Made by a program: the position numbers and the translations under genes. From the NCBI RefSeq assembly GCF_050943825.1, contig NZ_JBMNPX010000003.1, forward strand, positions 186,001 through 250,000: a stretch of 64,000 bases of DNA, written 5' to 3'. The notes below the pieces were generated by a model. It searched no databases. It had not been told where the DNA came from and saw nothing but the letters and a program-made list of their open reading frames with translations. Within the stretch, counting starts at the first letter, position 1. Every line of letters begins with the position of its first letter. Of this stretch, positions 33,051 through 41,284 are shown piece after piece. This DNA is from Pseudoflavonifractor sp050943825 (lineage in GTDB: Bacteria; Bacillota; Clostridia; Oscillospirales; Oscillospiraceae).

Positions 33051-33306
33051 ATACAGCAAACGCAAGGAAGAGGAAGAGTAATCCGGCCCAACCTGCCCAG
33101 AGAGCCGCCGTTTTGGTGAAAGGCGGAGAGGCGGACGGACGAAAATCACCTCGGAGCCTCCGGCTGAACGGGCCTGACCCCACTAAGCCGGGACGGGCGG
33201 CGCCGTTATCCGCCGGCTTGAGTGGCCGCAGCATGCCTGCGGCAAGAAGAGTGGTACCGCAGAGGTTTGCGCCTTTGTCTCTTTTTGGAGACAGGGGCGC
33301 TTTTTT
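33051..33306 (+). promoter_or_regulatory. T-box riboswitch (isoleucine), with terminator
   Basis: Leader RNA that senses uncharged tRNA-Ile. The antiterminator T-box sequence AAGAGTGGTACCGC is at 33247-33260. The terminator stem GCGCCTTTGTCTC/GAGACAGGGGCGC with a TTTTTT run is at 33269-33306. A specifier-like ATC codon, flanked as GAAA-ATC-A, lies at 33145-33147 on the 3' side of the presumed stem I, matching isoleucine. The regulated genes are the small sepF-like gene at 33335 and ileS at 33638, which fits the specificity. Confidence 0.9.
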
Positions 33307-33334
33307 GTTCCCTCGGCACCGGAAAGGAGACAGG

Positions 33335-33601
33335 ATGAAAGAGGAACTGTACTGGCTGGAGCCCCCCGACCCGGAGGAGCTGGCCAAGCTGCCCCTGCAC
33401 CGTGCCGGCGGCTTCTCGGACGCAACCGAACTGGCGGAGCAGGTCCGGGCCGGCGGCGCATTTCTGGCGGATCTGGAGGAGGCCGGACCGGAGGTTGCCC
33501 AGCGTATCCTGGATTTCCTGTGCGGCGCGGTCTGGCTGGCCGGCGGCAGAATCCGCAAGCTGTCTGCGTGGACCTATTTGATCACCCCGCCGGAGGACTG
33601 A
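33335..33601 (+). CDS. Short SepF-domain protein under T-box control
   Basis: An 88-residue protein that aligns with the C-terminal half of SepF: ATELAEQVRAGGAFLADLEEAG resembles the IADHLREKRTVVLNLEQT region, EVAQRILDFLCGAVWLAGGRIRKLSAWTYLITP matches the rest of the core. The N-terminal membrane anchor and acidic linker of true SepF are missing, so it is unlikely to replace SepF. It may modulate SepF polymers. The start is set by AAAGGAGACAGG before the ATG. It is the first gene behind the isoleucine T-box and 36 bases ahead of ileS, so it is made when charged tRNA-Ile is scarce. Confidence 0.82.
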   Translation: MKEELYWLEPPDPEELAKLPLHRAGGFSDATELAEQVRAGGAFLADLEEAGPEVAQRILDFLCGAVWLAGGRIRKLSAWTYLITPPED

Positions 33602-33637
33602 TCCGGCCACAACAATCATATCTGGAGGAAACAACCC

Positions 33638-36460
33638 ATGGACTACAACAAGACCATCCACCTCCCCAAGACGGACTTCCCCATGCGGGCCGGCCTGCCC
33701 CGGCGTGAGCCCGACATGCTCAAGGCCATGGAGGAGAAGGACATCTACCACAAGCTGATCAAGAAGAACGAGGGCAAGCCCACCTTCGTCCTCCACGACG
33801 GCCCTCCCTACGCCAACGGCAACATCCACATCGGCACCGCCCTGAACAAGATCCTCAAGGACATGATCGTCAAGCACCGCAATATGACCGGCTGGTGCGC
33901 CCCCTACGTCCCCGGCTGGGATACCCACGGCCTGCCCATCGAGTCCGCCGTGCTCAAGGACAAGAGCGTGAAGCGGGAGGAGATGACCACCGCCCAGTTC
34001 CGCACCAAGTGCAAGGAGTACGCCGAGGGCTATATCGCCAAGATGACCGGCCAGTTCCAGCGCCTGGGCGTCATCGGCGAGTGGGAGAACCCCTATATCA
34101 CCCTGCTGCCCGAGTTTGAGGCCAAGCAGATTGAGGTTTTTGGCAAGATGGCCGAGAAGGGCCTCATCTACAAGGGCATGAAGCCCGTGTACTGGTGCCC
34201 CCACGACCAGACCGCTCTGGCCGAGGCCGAGATTGAGTACGCCGACGACCCCTGTACTACCATCTTCGTAAAATTCCCCGTCCGGGACGACAAGGGCAAG
34301 CTGGCCCAGTACACCGACCTGAGCAAGACCTATTTCGTCATCTGGACCACCACCCCCTGGACCATCCCCGGCAACTTCGCCATCTGCCTCAACGCCGACT
34401 TCGACTATGTCCTGCTCCAGGTGCCCTCCGGCGACGTGTACGTCCTGGCCAAGGAGCTGGCCGAGAAGGTGTGCAAGGCCGCCCACATCGACTACGACGC
34501 CTGCAAGGTGCTGGCCGAGATGAAGGGCAGCGAGTTCGAGCTGATGACCGCCACCCACCCCCTGTTCGACCGTGAGTCCGTCATCCTCAACGGCGAGCAC
34601 GTCACCCTGGACGCCGGCTCCGGCTGCGTCCACACCGCTCCCGGCTTCGGCGCCGAGGACTTCCAGATCTGCCAGCAGTACGACAAGGCCGGCCTGACCC
34701 ACATCGGCGTCCCCGTGCCCGTCAACGCCAAGGGCGTCATGACCGACGAGCGCTACAACGGTCAGTTCTACGCCAAGGGCAACGACATGGTGGTGGCCGA
34801 CCTGGAGGCCGAGGGCTTCCTGGTTGCCAAGGAGTCCATCACCCACTCCTACCCCCACTGCTGGCGCTGCAAGCACCCCATCATCTACCGCGCCACCGAG
34901 CAGTGGTTCTGCTCCGTGGACGCCATCAAGGACGCCGCCGTCAAGTCCTGCGACGAGATCCAGTGGAAGCCCGAGTGGGGCAAGGAGCGCATGATCTCCA
35001 TGATCTCGGAGCGCAACGACTGGTGCATCAGCCGTCAGCGTGTGTGGGGCGTGCCCATTCCCATCTTCTACTGCGACGACTGCGGCGCTGATATCGTCAC
35101 CCCCGAGACCATCGCCCATGTGGCCGAGCTGTTCCGTGAGCACGGCTCCAACGTGTGGTTCGAGCGGGAGGCCAAGGATCTGCTGCCCGAGGGCTTCGTG
35201 TGCCCCAAGTGCGGCAAGGTCCACTTCTCCAAGGAGACCGACATCATGGACGTGTGGTTCGACTCCGGCTCTACCTGGGCCGCTGTGGCCGCCGAGCGTC
35301 CCTACCTGAAGTACCCCGCCGACCTGTATCTGGAGGGCGGCGACCAGTACCGCGGCTGGTTCCAGTCCTCCATGCTCACCTCCATCGCCGTCAACGGCGT
35401 GGCCCCCTATAAGCAGATCACCACCCACGGCTGGACCGTGGACGGCGAGGGCAAGGCCATGCACAAGTCCCTGGGCAACGCCGTGTCCCCCGACGAGGTC
35501 ATCAAGGACTACGGCGCCGACCTGCTCCGCCTGTGGGTGGCCTCCGCCGACTACACCCAGGACATGCGCATCTCCAAGGAGATCATGAAGCAGCTGTCCG
35601 ACGCCTACCTGAAGATCCGCAACACCGCCCGCTATATGCTGGGCAGCCTGAACGGCTTTGACCCGGACGCCGATTCCGTGGCCTACGCCGACCTGACCGA
35701 CCTGGACAAGTGGGCCCTGTCCCGCCTCAATGAGCTTGCCCGCACCGTGCGTAACTTCTACAACAAGTACGAGTTCCACGGCGTCTACCGCAGCCTGTAC
35801 AACTTCTGCGTGGTGGACCTGTCCAACTTCTACTTCGACATCATCAAGGACCGCCTCTACTGCGGCGATGAGGCCGGCCGCCGCTCCGCCCAGACCGCTC
35901 TGTACCGGATCCTGGACGGCATGACCCGTCTGGTGGCCCCCATCCTGGCCTTCACCAGCGAGGAGATCTGGCAGGCCATGCCCCACGACAAGACCGCCGA
36001 TGCCGAGTGCGTCCTCTTCAACGAGATGCCCGACTTCGACGAGGCTCTGGCCCTGCCCCAGGACCAGGCCGAGCGCTGGGACGCCGCCATGGCCCTGCGC
36101 ACCGACGTGAACAAGGCCCTGGAGATTGCCCGCGGCGAGAAGCGCATCGGCAAGAGCCTGGAGGCCGCCGTCACGCTGTACTTTGACGGCGACGAGGCCC
36201 AGGCCCTGTGGCGCGGCCCCCTGGGCGGCTTCGACACCAAGGACCTGGAGACCATCTGCATCGTCTCCCACGTGGACGCCGTCATCGGCTCCGGCGAGGG
36301 CTACAAGGGCGAGGCCGTCCCCGGCCTGACCGTCCAGGTGGAGCAGGCCTCCGGCGCCAAGTGCGCCCGCTGCTGGATGTACAACGAGCACGTGGGCGAG
36401 GACCACGACCACCCCGAGCTCTGCCCCCGCTGCGCAGCCGTTGTGAAAGCCGAGCAGTAA
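33638..36460 (+). CDS. ileS: Isoleucyl-tRNA synthetase
   Basis: Class I aminoacyl-tRNA synthetase of 940 residues. The HIGH signature appears as HIGT (64-67) in YANGNIHIGTALN and the KMSKS loop as AMHKS (607-611) in GEGKAMHKSLGN. The editing domain (about 200-400) carries WTTTPWTIPGN, and the C-terminal zinc ribbon has CARCWMYNE and CPRC. Expression is controlled by the T-box at 33051-33306. The last 40 bases of the gene are imperfectly duplicated 190 bases downstream, at the far side of a hairpin-rich insertion. Confidence 0.97.
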   Translation: MDYNKTIHLPKTDFPMRAGLPRREPDMLKAMEEKDIYHKLIKKNEGKPTFVLHDGPPYANGNIHIGTALNKILKDMIVKHRNMTGWCAPYVPGWDTHGLPIESAVLKDKSVKREEMTTAQFRTKCKEYAEGYIAKMTGQFQRLGVIGEWENPYITLLPEFEAKQIEVFGKMAEKGLIYKGMKPVYWCPHDQTALAEAEIEYADDPCTTIFVKFPVRDDKGKLAQYTDLSKTYFVIWTTTPWTIPGNFAICLNADFDYVLLQVPSGDVYVLAKELAEKVCKAAHIDYDACKVLAEMKGSEFELMTATHPLFDRESVILNGEHVTLDAGSGCVHTAPGFGAEDFQICQQYDKAGLTHIGVPVPVNAKGVMTDERYNGQFYAKGNDMVVADLEAEGFLVAKESITHSYPHCWRCKHPIIYRATEQWFCSVDAIKDAAVKSCDEIQWKPEWGKERMISMISERNDWCISRQRVWGVPIPIFYCDDCGADIVTPETIAHVAELFREHGSNVWFEREAKDLLPEGFVCPKCGKVHFSKETDIMDVWFDSGSTWAAVAAERPYLKYPADLYLEGGDQYRGWFQSSMLTSIAVNGVAPYKQITTHGWTVDGEGKAMHKSLGNAVSPDEVIKDYGADLLRLWVASADYTQDMRISKEIMKQLSDAYLKIRNTARYMLGSLNGFDPDADSVAYADLTDLDKWALSRLNELARTVRNFYNKYEFHGVYRSLYNFCVVDLSNFYFDIIKDRLYCGDEAGRRSAQTALYRILDGMTRLVAPILAFTSEEIWQAMPHDKTADAECVLFNEMPDFDEALALPQDQAERWDAAMALRTDVNKALEIARGEKRIGKSLEAAVTLYFDGDEAQALWRGPLGGFDTKDLETICIVSHVDAVIGSGEGYKGEAVPGLTVQVEQASGAKCARCWMYNEHVGEDHDHPELCPRCAAVVKAEQ

Positions 36461-36648
36461 CCCGGGGCAGAGCCCCCGCGAAGCGGGGCCGCGCGGCAGC
36501 GCGTCCAAGCGTTTTGGGCCATGGGCCCAAAACCTTGATGCCGGGGCAATTCACTTGCCCCGAGCAGATGAAAGAACCGGGGTCCCCGCCGGGCCAAGGC
36601 CCGGTGGGGCTGCCCCGCTGCGCCGCTGTTGTGAAAGCGGAGCAGTAA
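36421..36648 (+). repeat. Hairpin-rich insertion flanked by a duplicated ileS 3' end
   Basis: The final 40 bases of ileS (36421-36460, ending GTGAAAGCCGAGCAGTAA) recur at about 36610-36648 with one deletion and three substitutions, still encoding PRCAAVVKAEQ and a stop. Between them lie about 150 bases made almost entirely of hairpins: GCCCCCGC/GCGGGGC, CGCGC-type, GTTTTGGGCC/GGCCCAAAAC, GGGGCAA/TTGCCCC and GGGCC-type stems. The arrangement looks like insertion or template-switching of palindromic DNA with duplication of the target. The duplicated codons are not needed for IleS, which already stops at 36460. Confidence 0.75.
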
Positions 36649-36671
36649 GAAATCCTCATAACACCGCCAAG

Positions 36672-36704
36672 CAGGCGCCCGCTTCTGCGGGCGCCTGTTT
36701 TTTT
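36672..36704 (+). terminator. Terminator after ileS
   Basis: Stem CAGGCGCCCGC/GCGGGCGCCTG followed by seven T. Confidence 0.92.
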
Positions 36705-36732
36705 GTAAAGATGATTTTAATGGAAAGTTAAC

Positions 36733-36761
36733 TTGACAAAATGCGACGGTGGGACTATACT
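36733..36761 (+). promoter_or_regulatory. Promoter of the Xre regulator-ABC transporter unit
   Basis: TTGACA (36733-36738), 17-base spacer, TATACT (36756-36761), 49 bases upstream of the Xre-type gene. Close to consensus. Confidence 0.85.
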
Positions 36762-36810
36762 GGGGCCACAGAAAGGAAAGCGAGCTTTCCATTTTGGAGG
36801 AGGCGAGGGT

Positions 36811-37017
36811 TTGAAAAACCGGCTGGAGGAGCTGCGGAAGGCCAGGGGCATGACCCAGGAGGAGCTGGCCGAGGCGCTGGAGGTATCCCGGCAGACGGTG
36901 GGTTCCCTGGAGAACGGGCGGTACAACCCGTCCATCCTGCTGGCCTTCAGGATTGCACGGCTGTTTGAAACCACCATTGAGGAGGTCTTTCTCTATGAAG
37001 AACAGGGAGCAGAGTAA
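36811..37017 (+). CDS. Small Xre/Cro-type transcriptional regulator
   Basis: A 68-residue single-domain helix-turn-helix protein of the YozG/Xre type: LEELRKARGMTQEELAEALE with recognition helix VSRQTVGSLENGRYNPS, ending TTIEEVFLYEEQGAE. The start is TTG, with GGAGGAGGCGAGGGT before it. The next gene, encoding a membrane protein, overlaps its end by 23 bases. Pairs of this kind in Clostridia usually regulate the linked membrane protein or transporter genes. Autoregulation through the promoter at 36733 is likely but no operator was identified. Confidence 0.9.
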   Translation: MKNRLEELRKARGMTQEELAEALEVSRQTVGSLENGRYNPSILLAFRIARLFETTIEEVFLYEEQGAE

Positions 37018-37432
37018 GGAAATTCTGTACTGGATCGGCGCAGGCGTGAGCTGGCTGGTGCTGCTTCTGCTGCTGGTGGGGGACAAGCTGGGTCTGGAGC
37101 TGCCCCGTCTGGTGGGCGGCCTGCTGGCCGGCGCAGGGGGTGCCCTGGGCGGGCTGCTGACGGTCAAGGCCCTCTTCGCCCGGTACTACCGCCGCAACGA
37201 GAAGGCCCGCAGGGCGGCGGAGCGGGAGGAGAAGGACGAGCGCAACCAGATGCTCCGGGGTATCGCCGCCCACCGCTGTCTGCTGGCCACCACCCCCATC
37301 TTTATCATCCAGTGGGTCATCCTGCTGGCGCTGGACGTGTCCATAGCGGTGATGGTTGTGGTGATGCTGGCCTACCTGGCCCATTTCGTGATTTACATGT
37401 ATCAGCTGGTGCGGCTCCAGAAGGAGCTGTAA
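36995..37432 (+). CDS. Four-helix membrane protein partner of the Xre regulator
   Basis: A 145-residue protein starting MKNREQSKEILYW; GAGGAGG lies 8 bases before the ATG, inside the regulator gene. Hydrophobic segments lie at about residues 11-28, 35-54, 95-115 and 118-138, with a charged cytoplasmic loop between the second and third (RYYRRNEKARRAAEREEKDERNQ). This matches membrane proteins frequently encoded right after small Xre regulators; the function is unknown. It precedes an ABC ATPase gene by 43 bases. Confidence 0.75.
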   Translation: MKNREQSKEILYWIGAGVSWLVLLLLLVGDKLGLELPRLVGGLLAGAGGALGGLLTVKALFARYYRRNEKARRAAEREEKDERNQMLRGIAAHRCLLATTPIFIIQWVILLALDVSIAVMVVVMLAYLAHFVIYMYQLVRLQKEL

Positions 37433-37475
37433 CAAGGGAAAGCCGCCCGGGAAGGCGGCGGAAAGTGAGAGACGT

Positions 37476-38189
37476 ATGAAGCTCATTTTGGAAGGAATCG
37501 AGAAGCATTTTGGGGAGAAGCAGGTGCTCAAGGGGGCGTCCTTCTCCTTTGACCAAGGCCGGATCTACGGTCTGCTGGGCCGCAACGGCGCGGGCAAGAC
37601 CACCCTGATGAACTGCCTGGCGGGAGAGTTTCCGCCTGACGGCGGCGCCTTCTGCGTGGAGGACGGGGACGGCCAGCGCCGTCCCCTGGCCGAGGGGGAC
37701 GTGGGCTATGTGCTGTCCACGCCGGTGGTGCCCGAGTTCCTGACGGGCTGGGAGTTCGTGAAGTTCTTCCAGGAGATCAACGCCGGCAAGGACCCCAGCG
37801 GCCGCACCCCCGACGACTGGCTGGACCTGGTGGGCATTGACGCCGAGGACCGCTACCGCCTGATGAAGGACTACTCCCACGGCATGAAGAACAAGATGCA
37901 GATGCTCTGCTTCCTCATTGCCCGGCCGCCGGTCATCCTGCTGGACGAGCCCCTCACCTCCTTCGACGTGGTGGCCGCCAAGGAGATGAAGGACCTGCTC
38001 ATTGAGATGAAGGAGGACCACATCATCCTCTTCTCCACCCACATTCTCCAGCTGGCCGCCGACCTGTGCGACGAGATTGTCCTCCTCCATCACGGCGAGC
38101 TGGAGGAGGTGGACCCGTCCATCATCCACACGCCCGAATTTGAAAACCGGGTGGTGGAGCTGCTGAAAGAAGAGGAACGCCATGATTAA
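37476..38189 (+). CDS. ABC transporter ATP-binding protein
   Basis: A 237-residue ABC ATPase. Walker A is GRNGAGKTT (about residues 35-43), the signature position reads YSHGMKNKM, a degenerate form of LSGGQ common in exporter-type ATPases of this class, and Walker B is VILLDEPLTSFD, with STHI for the H-loop. The stop overlaps the ATG of the permease gene by 8 bases, indicating a transporter complex. The substrate is unknown. The product probably also depends on the Xre-controlled promoter upstream. Confidence 0.9.
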   Translation: MKLILEGIEKHFGEKQVLKGASFSFDQGRIYGLLGRNGAGKTTLMNCLAGEFPPDGGAFCVEDGDGQRRPLAEGDVGYVLSTPVVPEFLTGWEFVKFFQEINAGKDPSGRTPDDWLDLVGIDAEDRYRLMKDYSHGMKNKMQMLCFLIARPPVILLDEPLTSFDVVAAKEMKDLLIEMKEDHIILFSTHILQLAADLCDEIVLLHHGELEEVDPSIIHTPEFENRVVELLKEEERHD

Positions 38190-39801
38190 GGACGTGCGCA
38201 ATGTGTTCCGGGTGCAGTCCGCCATGAGCTGCAACCGCTTCCTCTTCTGGCTGAAAAAAATCCCCCTCATCCGCCGCCTGTTCCCCGACCGGCTGTACGC
38301 CGCCTCGGCGGCCAAGCAGCGGCTCATGGCCGTGGTGGAGGTGCTGAAAATCCTCAGCGCCTTTGCCGGAAAGTTCATCTACCTGTTCCTCTGCTGCCTG
38401 CTGCCCGCCATGCTGCTGCTGGAGGACGCGCCCCGGGAGACCCTGTGGCTCAGCCTCCTCACCGCCCTGTTCTTCCTCAGCTTTTTCGGCGGGGCCTTTC
38501 TCCAGTCCAACATCCTCACCGCCAGCCTGGTCAAGTACACCTGTGTGCGGCAGATGGGCATGAGCGCCCGGGCCAGCCTGGCGGCCACCGCAGGGCGTGA
38601 GCACCTCCAGTCCTTTGTGACCTTTACCCCGGCTCTGATTGTCTTTGCCGCCCTCTTCGGCCCCGGCTGGTGGGAAGGTCTGCTCCTTACCATGCAGCTG
38701 GCCGCCGTCCGGTGTATCGGCGAGCTGTTCCACGTGTGGGTGTGGGACCGCTGGGAGAAGCAGCCGGGCAAGAGCGTGTGGTACATCATGGCAGTCACCG
38801 TGCTGTCCCTGGCGGGGGCCTACGCCACCTTGCTGCTGCCCACCCCCCTGCCCATGGAGCGGTTCCTGTTCAACCCGGCGGTGTACATCGCGTCGGTGGG
38901 CTGCGGCGCCTGGGCGGGCATCTGGCTCCTCCGTTATCCCCATTATCAGGCCCTGGTGTGGAAAACCTGCCGGGCGGAGAACGTGTCCACCGCCGCCGCC
39001 AAGCAGAACGCCGCTCAGGCCGCCTTCCGGGATGTGCAGATGAAGGACTCCGACCTGGCCGCCGAGGACGCCGGAGGCCGCATCGCCGCCCTGAAGGGCT
39101 ACGCCTATCTCAACGGCCTGTTCTTCCTGCGCCACCGGCGGCTGCTCAACAAGCCGGTGAAGTACGCCTTGGGCATTGTGGCCGCGGCGGTGCTGTTGGG
39201 CCTGGGAGCTGTGCTCTTCGTGCCGGACACCATGGCTGAGATGATGGCGGAGTTCCCCGTCCGGTTCCTCCCCATCTTCGTGTTCATCATGTACCTCATC
39301 TGCAACAGCCTGGGTCAGCGCATCTGCAAGGCCATGTTCTACAACTGCGACCTCTCCCTCCTCCGGTACGGCTGGTACCGGGAGCGGAAGGTGCTCCTGC
39401 GCAACTTCACCATCCGGCTGGGCGAGGTGGCAAAGCGGAACCTGCTGGTGGCCGCCGCCATTTGTGTGGGCACCGCCGCCGTCACCCTGGCCGCGGGCGC
39501 GCCCCTCACCGGCGCCCTGGCCCTGTTCTGCCTGGCGGTGCTGAGCCTGGCGGTGTTCTTCTCGGTCCATCCCCTGTTCCTCTACTACATCTTCCAGCCC
39601 TACACCGCCCAGCTGGCGGTGAAAAACCCCTTCTTCGGCATCCTCAACTGGGTGGTCTACTTCCTGTGCTGGATGTGCCTCCAGATCAAGCAGCCCACCA
39701 GCGTGTTCACCCTGCTGGTGGTGGCATGCACCGTGGCGTACAGCGCCGTCGCCCTGGCCGTGGTGTGGAATCGGGCGGAGAAGACCTTCCGCATTAAATA
39801 A
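38182..39801 (+). CDS. ABC exporter permease of unknown substrate
   Basis: A 539-residue polytopic membrane protein. Hydrophobic helices lie at about residues 55-80, 87-105, 150-175, 200-225, 240-255, 325-345, 360-378, 425-445, 450-475, 495-512 and 515-532, giving two bundles separated by a cytoplasmic segment around residues 260-325. It overlaps the ATPase gene and must form the membrane part of the same transporter. It resembles the large permeases of uncharacterised Firmicutes exporters more than MacB or BceB types, since no large external loop is seen. A terminator follows. Confidence 0.82.
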   Translation: MIKDVRNVFRVQSAMSCNRFLFWLKKIPLIRRLFPDRLYAASAAKQRLMAVVEVLKILSAFAGKFIYLFLCCLLPAMLLLEDAPRETLWLSLLTALFFLSFFGGAFLQSNILTASLVKYTCVRQMGMSARASLAATAGREHLQSFVTFTPALIVFAALFGPGWWEGLLLTMQLAAVRCIGELFHVWVWDRWEKQPGKSVWYIMAVTVLSLAGAYATLLLPTPLPMERFLFNPAVYIASVGCGAWAGIWLLRYPHYQALVWKTCRAENVSTAAAKQNAAQAAFRDVQMKDSDLAAEDAGGRIAALKGYAYLNGLFFLRHRRLLNKPVKYALGIVAAAVLLGLGAVLFVPDTMAEMMAEFPVRFLPIFVFIMYLICNSLGQRICKAMFYNCDLSLLRYGWYRERKVLLRNFTIRLGEVAKRNLLVAAAICVGTAAVTLAAGAPLTGALALFCLAVLSLAVFFSVHPLFLYYIFQPYTAQLAVKNPFFGILNWVVYFLCWMCLQIKQPTSVFTLLVVACTVAYSAVALAVVWNRAEKTFRIK

Positions 39802-39821
39802 ACCCTGCCGTCAAAATGCCC

Positions 39822-39860
39822 GTCCCTGCCGCCCATTTCGGGCGGCAGGGACATTTTTTG
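39822..39860 (+). terminator. Terminator after the ABC permease
   Basis: Stem GTCCCTGCCGCCC/GGGCGGCAGGGAC with a short loop, followed by TTTTTT. Confidence 0.92.
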
Positions 39861-40018
39861 CGGCCGGACAGTGGGAAGAAGCCCTTTCGGAGGTCGAAAT
39901 TTCGAATTTCGGGGGGAAAAGTTAAATGAAAATTTAATATATCCTTCATGTTATTGTGCACTGTGCCGTGGTATGATACCCACTGTTCCAAGGTGACGGA
40001 CAGAGAAAGGAGAACCCT

Positions 40019-40801
40019 ATGGCAGAACTGGCGCACGGACGGCAGCAGTCCGGCTTTTCCGGGGCGGAGCGGACAGAGGCCGTCTCTTCGGAGAATATCC
40101 CCGGCTTTTTTGCCCGGGGCGTGAACTTTTACAAGCTCTTCTGGGTGTTTATCATCGTTTCCTTCCTGGGCTGTCTGGTGGAGACGGTGTTCATGCTCCT
40201 CACCCGTGGGGAGCTCCAGAACCGCAGCGGGGTCATTTACGGCTCCTTCTCCCTGGTGTGGGGTCTGGGTGCGGTACTGTTCACCCTGTGCTTCCACCGC
40301 CTTGCCCGGCGCAGCTCCTTCCTCATCCTGCTGGCGGGCACGGTGCTGGGCGCTGTGTACGAGTACGCCTGTTCCTGGCTTCAGGAGGTGCTCTTCGGCG
40401 CCTGCTTCTGGGATTACAGCCATCTGCCCTTCAATATCAACGGCCGGGTGAACCTGGTGTTCTCCCTGTTCTGGGGTGTGGCGGCGGTGCTGTGGGTCAA
40501 GTGGGCCTATCCGGCGGTGTGCCGCTGGATTGGGAAAATCCCCAACGGGGCCGGCCGCCCCCTCACCCTGGTGCTGGCGGTGCTGATGGCCTTTGACGTG
40601 GCCCTCACCTCCGCAGCTCTGGGCCGGATGAACCAGCGGCAGCACAATGTGCCCGCCGCCGGGCCGGTGGCGGAGTTTCTGGATACCCACTACCCCGACC
40701 GGAAGCTGGAGGCCATCTTCACCAACCTGACCTATATCGGCACCGACGAGGCCAGAGAGGCCGCCGGGGTGCCCAAACCCAACGACCTGCCCGGGCAGTA
40801 A
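40019..40801 (+). CDS. CmpB-type putative ABC transporter membrane protein
   Basis: A 260-residue membrane protein. A cytoplasmic tail of about 35 residues is followed by helices at about 38-60, 72-95, 97-115, 145-165 and 180-198, with the characteristic ETVFMLLTRGELQNRSGVIYGSFSLVWG and CSWLQEVLFGACFWDYS segments of the PF06541 (ABC_trans_CmpB) family. The C-terminus is soluble. The family is annotated as putative ABC transporter permease, but its members usually stand alone, as here. An extended -10 TGGTATGAT lies about 45 bases upstream. GAAAGGAGAACCCT precedes the ATG. Confidence 0.82.
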   Translation: MAELAHGRQQSGFSGAERTEAVSSENIPGFFARGVNFYKLFWVFIIVSFLGCLVETVFMLLTRGELQNRSGVIYGSFSLVWGLGAVLFTLCFHRLARRSSFLILLAGTVLGAVYEYACSWLQEVLFGACFWDYSHLPFNINGRVNLVFSLFWGVAAVLWVKWAYPAVCRWIGKIPNGAGRPLTLVLAVLMAFDVALTSAALGRMNQRQHNVPAAGPVAEFLDTHYPDRKLEAIFTNLTYIGTDEAREAAGVPKPNDLPGQ

Positions 40802-40871
40802 TGCCTGTCAGAGGAAAACGGGGCCAAAAGCCCTGAAAATTGTGATTTTTCCCTTTACAGCGTGGGCAAAA

Positions 40872-41009
40872 TATGATAGACTACCATGGCACGCAAATGT
40901 GCGTAAGCCGCCTGCCGCTTAGTTTCGGGACAAAAGCCGCGTATCCGCGGGGGTCCGCCCACCCGTTACTCAGCCGCCGGGCAAATGATATGAAAGGTGG
41001 AAACCATCC
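40872..41009 (+). promoter_or_regulatory. 5' leader of rpsO, structured
   Basis: A -10 candidate TATGAT at 40872-40877 (weak -35) precedes about 125 bases of leader with several short stems: GCAC/GTGC around 40890-40905, AAGC/GCTT, and CCGCG/CGCGG followed by a GGGGG/CCCACCC pairing. Ribosomal protein S15 is known to autoregulate through its mRNA leader in several bacteria, with differing structures; the leader here could do the same. No published motif was recognised by eye. Confidence 0.45.
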
Positions 41010-41276
41010 ATGATCCGTAAGGACGAGAAGACGGCCGTTATCGAGGCCAACCGCGCTCACCCCACTGACACCGGCTCCCCCGAGGTTCAGATCGCCATTC
41101 TGACCGCCCGCATCCAGGAGCTGACCGAGCACCTGAAGGTTCACACCCACGACAACCACAGCCGTCGTGGCCTGCTGAAGATGGTCGGTAAGCGCCGCAA
41201 GATGCTGGACTACCTGATGGCCAAGGACATCGAGCGGTACCGTGCCATCATTGCCAAGCTGGGCATCCGTAAGTAA
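41010..41276 (+). CDS. rpsO: 30S ribosomal protein S15
   Basis: Primary 16S rRNA-binding protein of the 30S platform, 88 residues, the usual length. Typical segments: HPTDTGSPEVQIAILTARI, LTEHLKVHTHDNHSRRGLLKMVGKRRKMLDYL and the C-terminal YRAIIAKLGIRK. GAAAGGTGG precedes the ATG. pnp follows, the standard rpsO-pnp order, but the gap is about 470 bases and filled with stem-loops. Confidence 0.98.
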   Translation: MIRKDEKTAVIEANRAHPTDTGSPEVQIAILTARIQELTEHLKVHTHDNHSRRGLLKMVGKRRKMLDYLMAKDIERYRAIIAKLGIRK

Positions 41277-41284
41277 TGTCTGCT

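Noticed and set aside
36461..36648. Small protein gene following ileS
   Set aside because: The only similarity of the frame is its duplicated ileS tail; the rest is translated hairpins without a start site.
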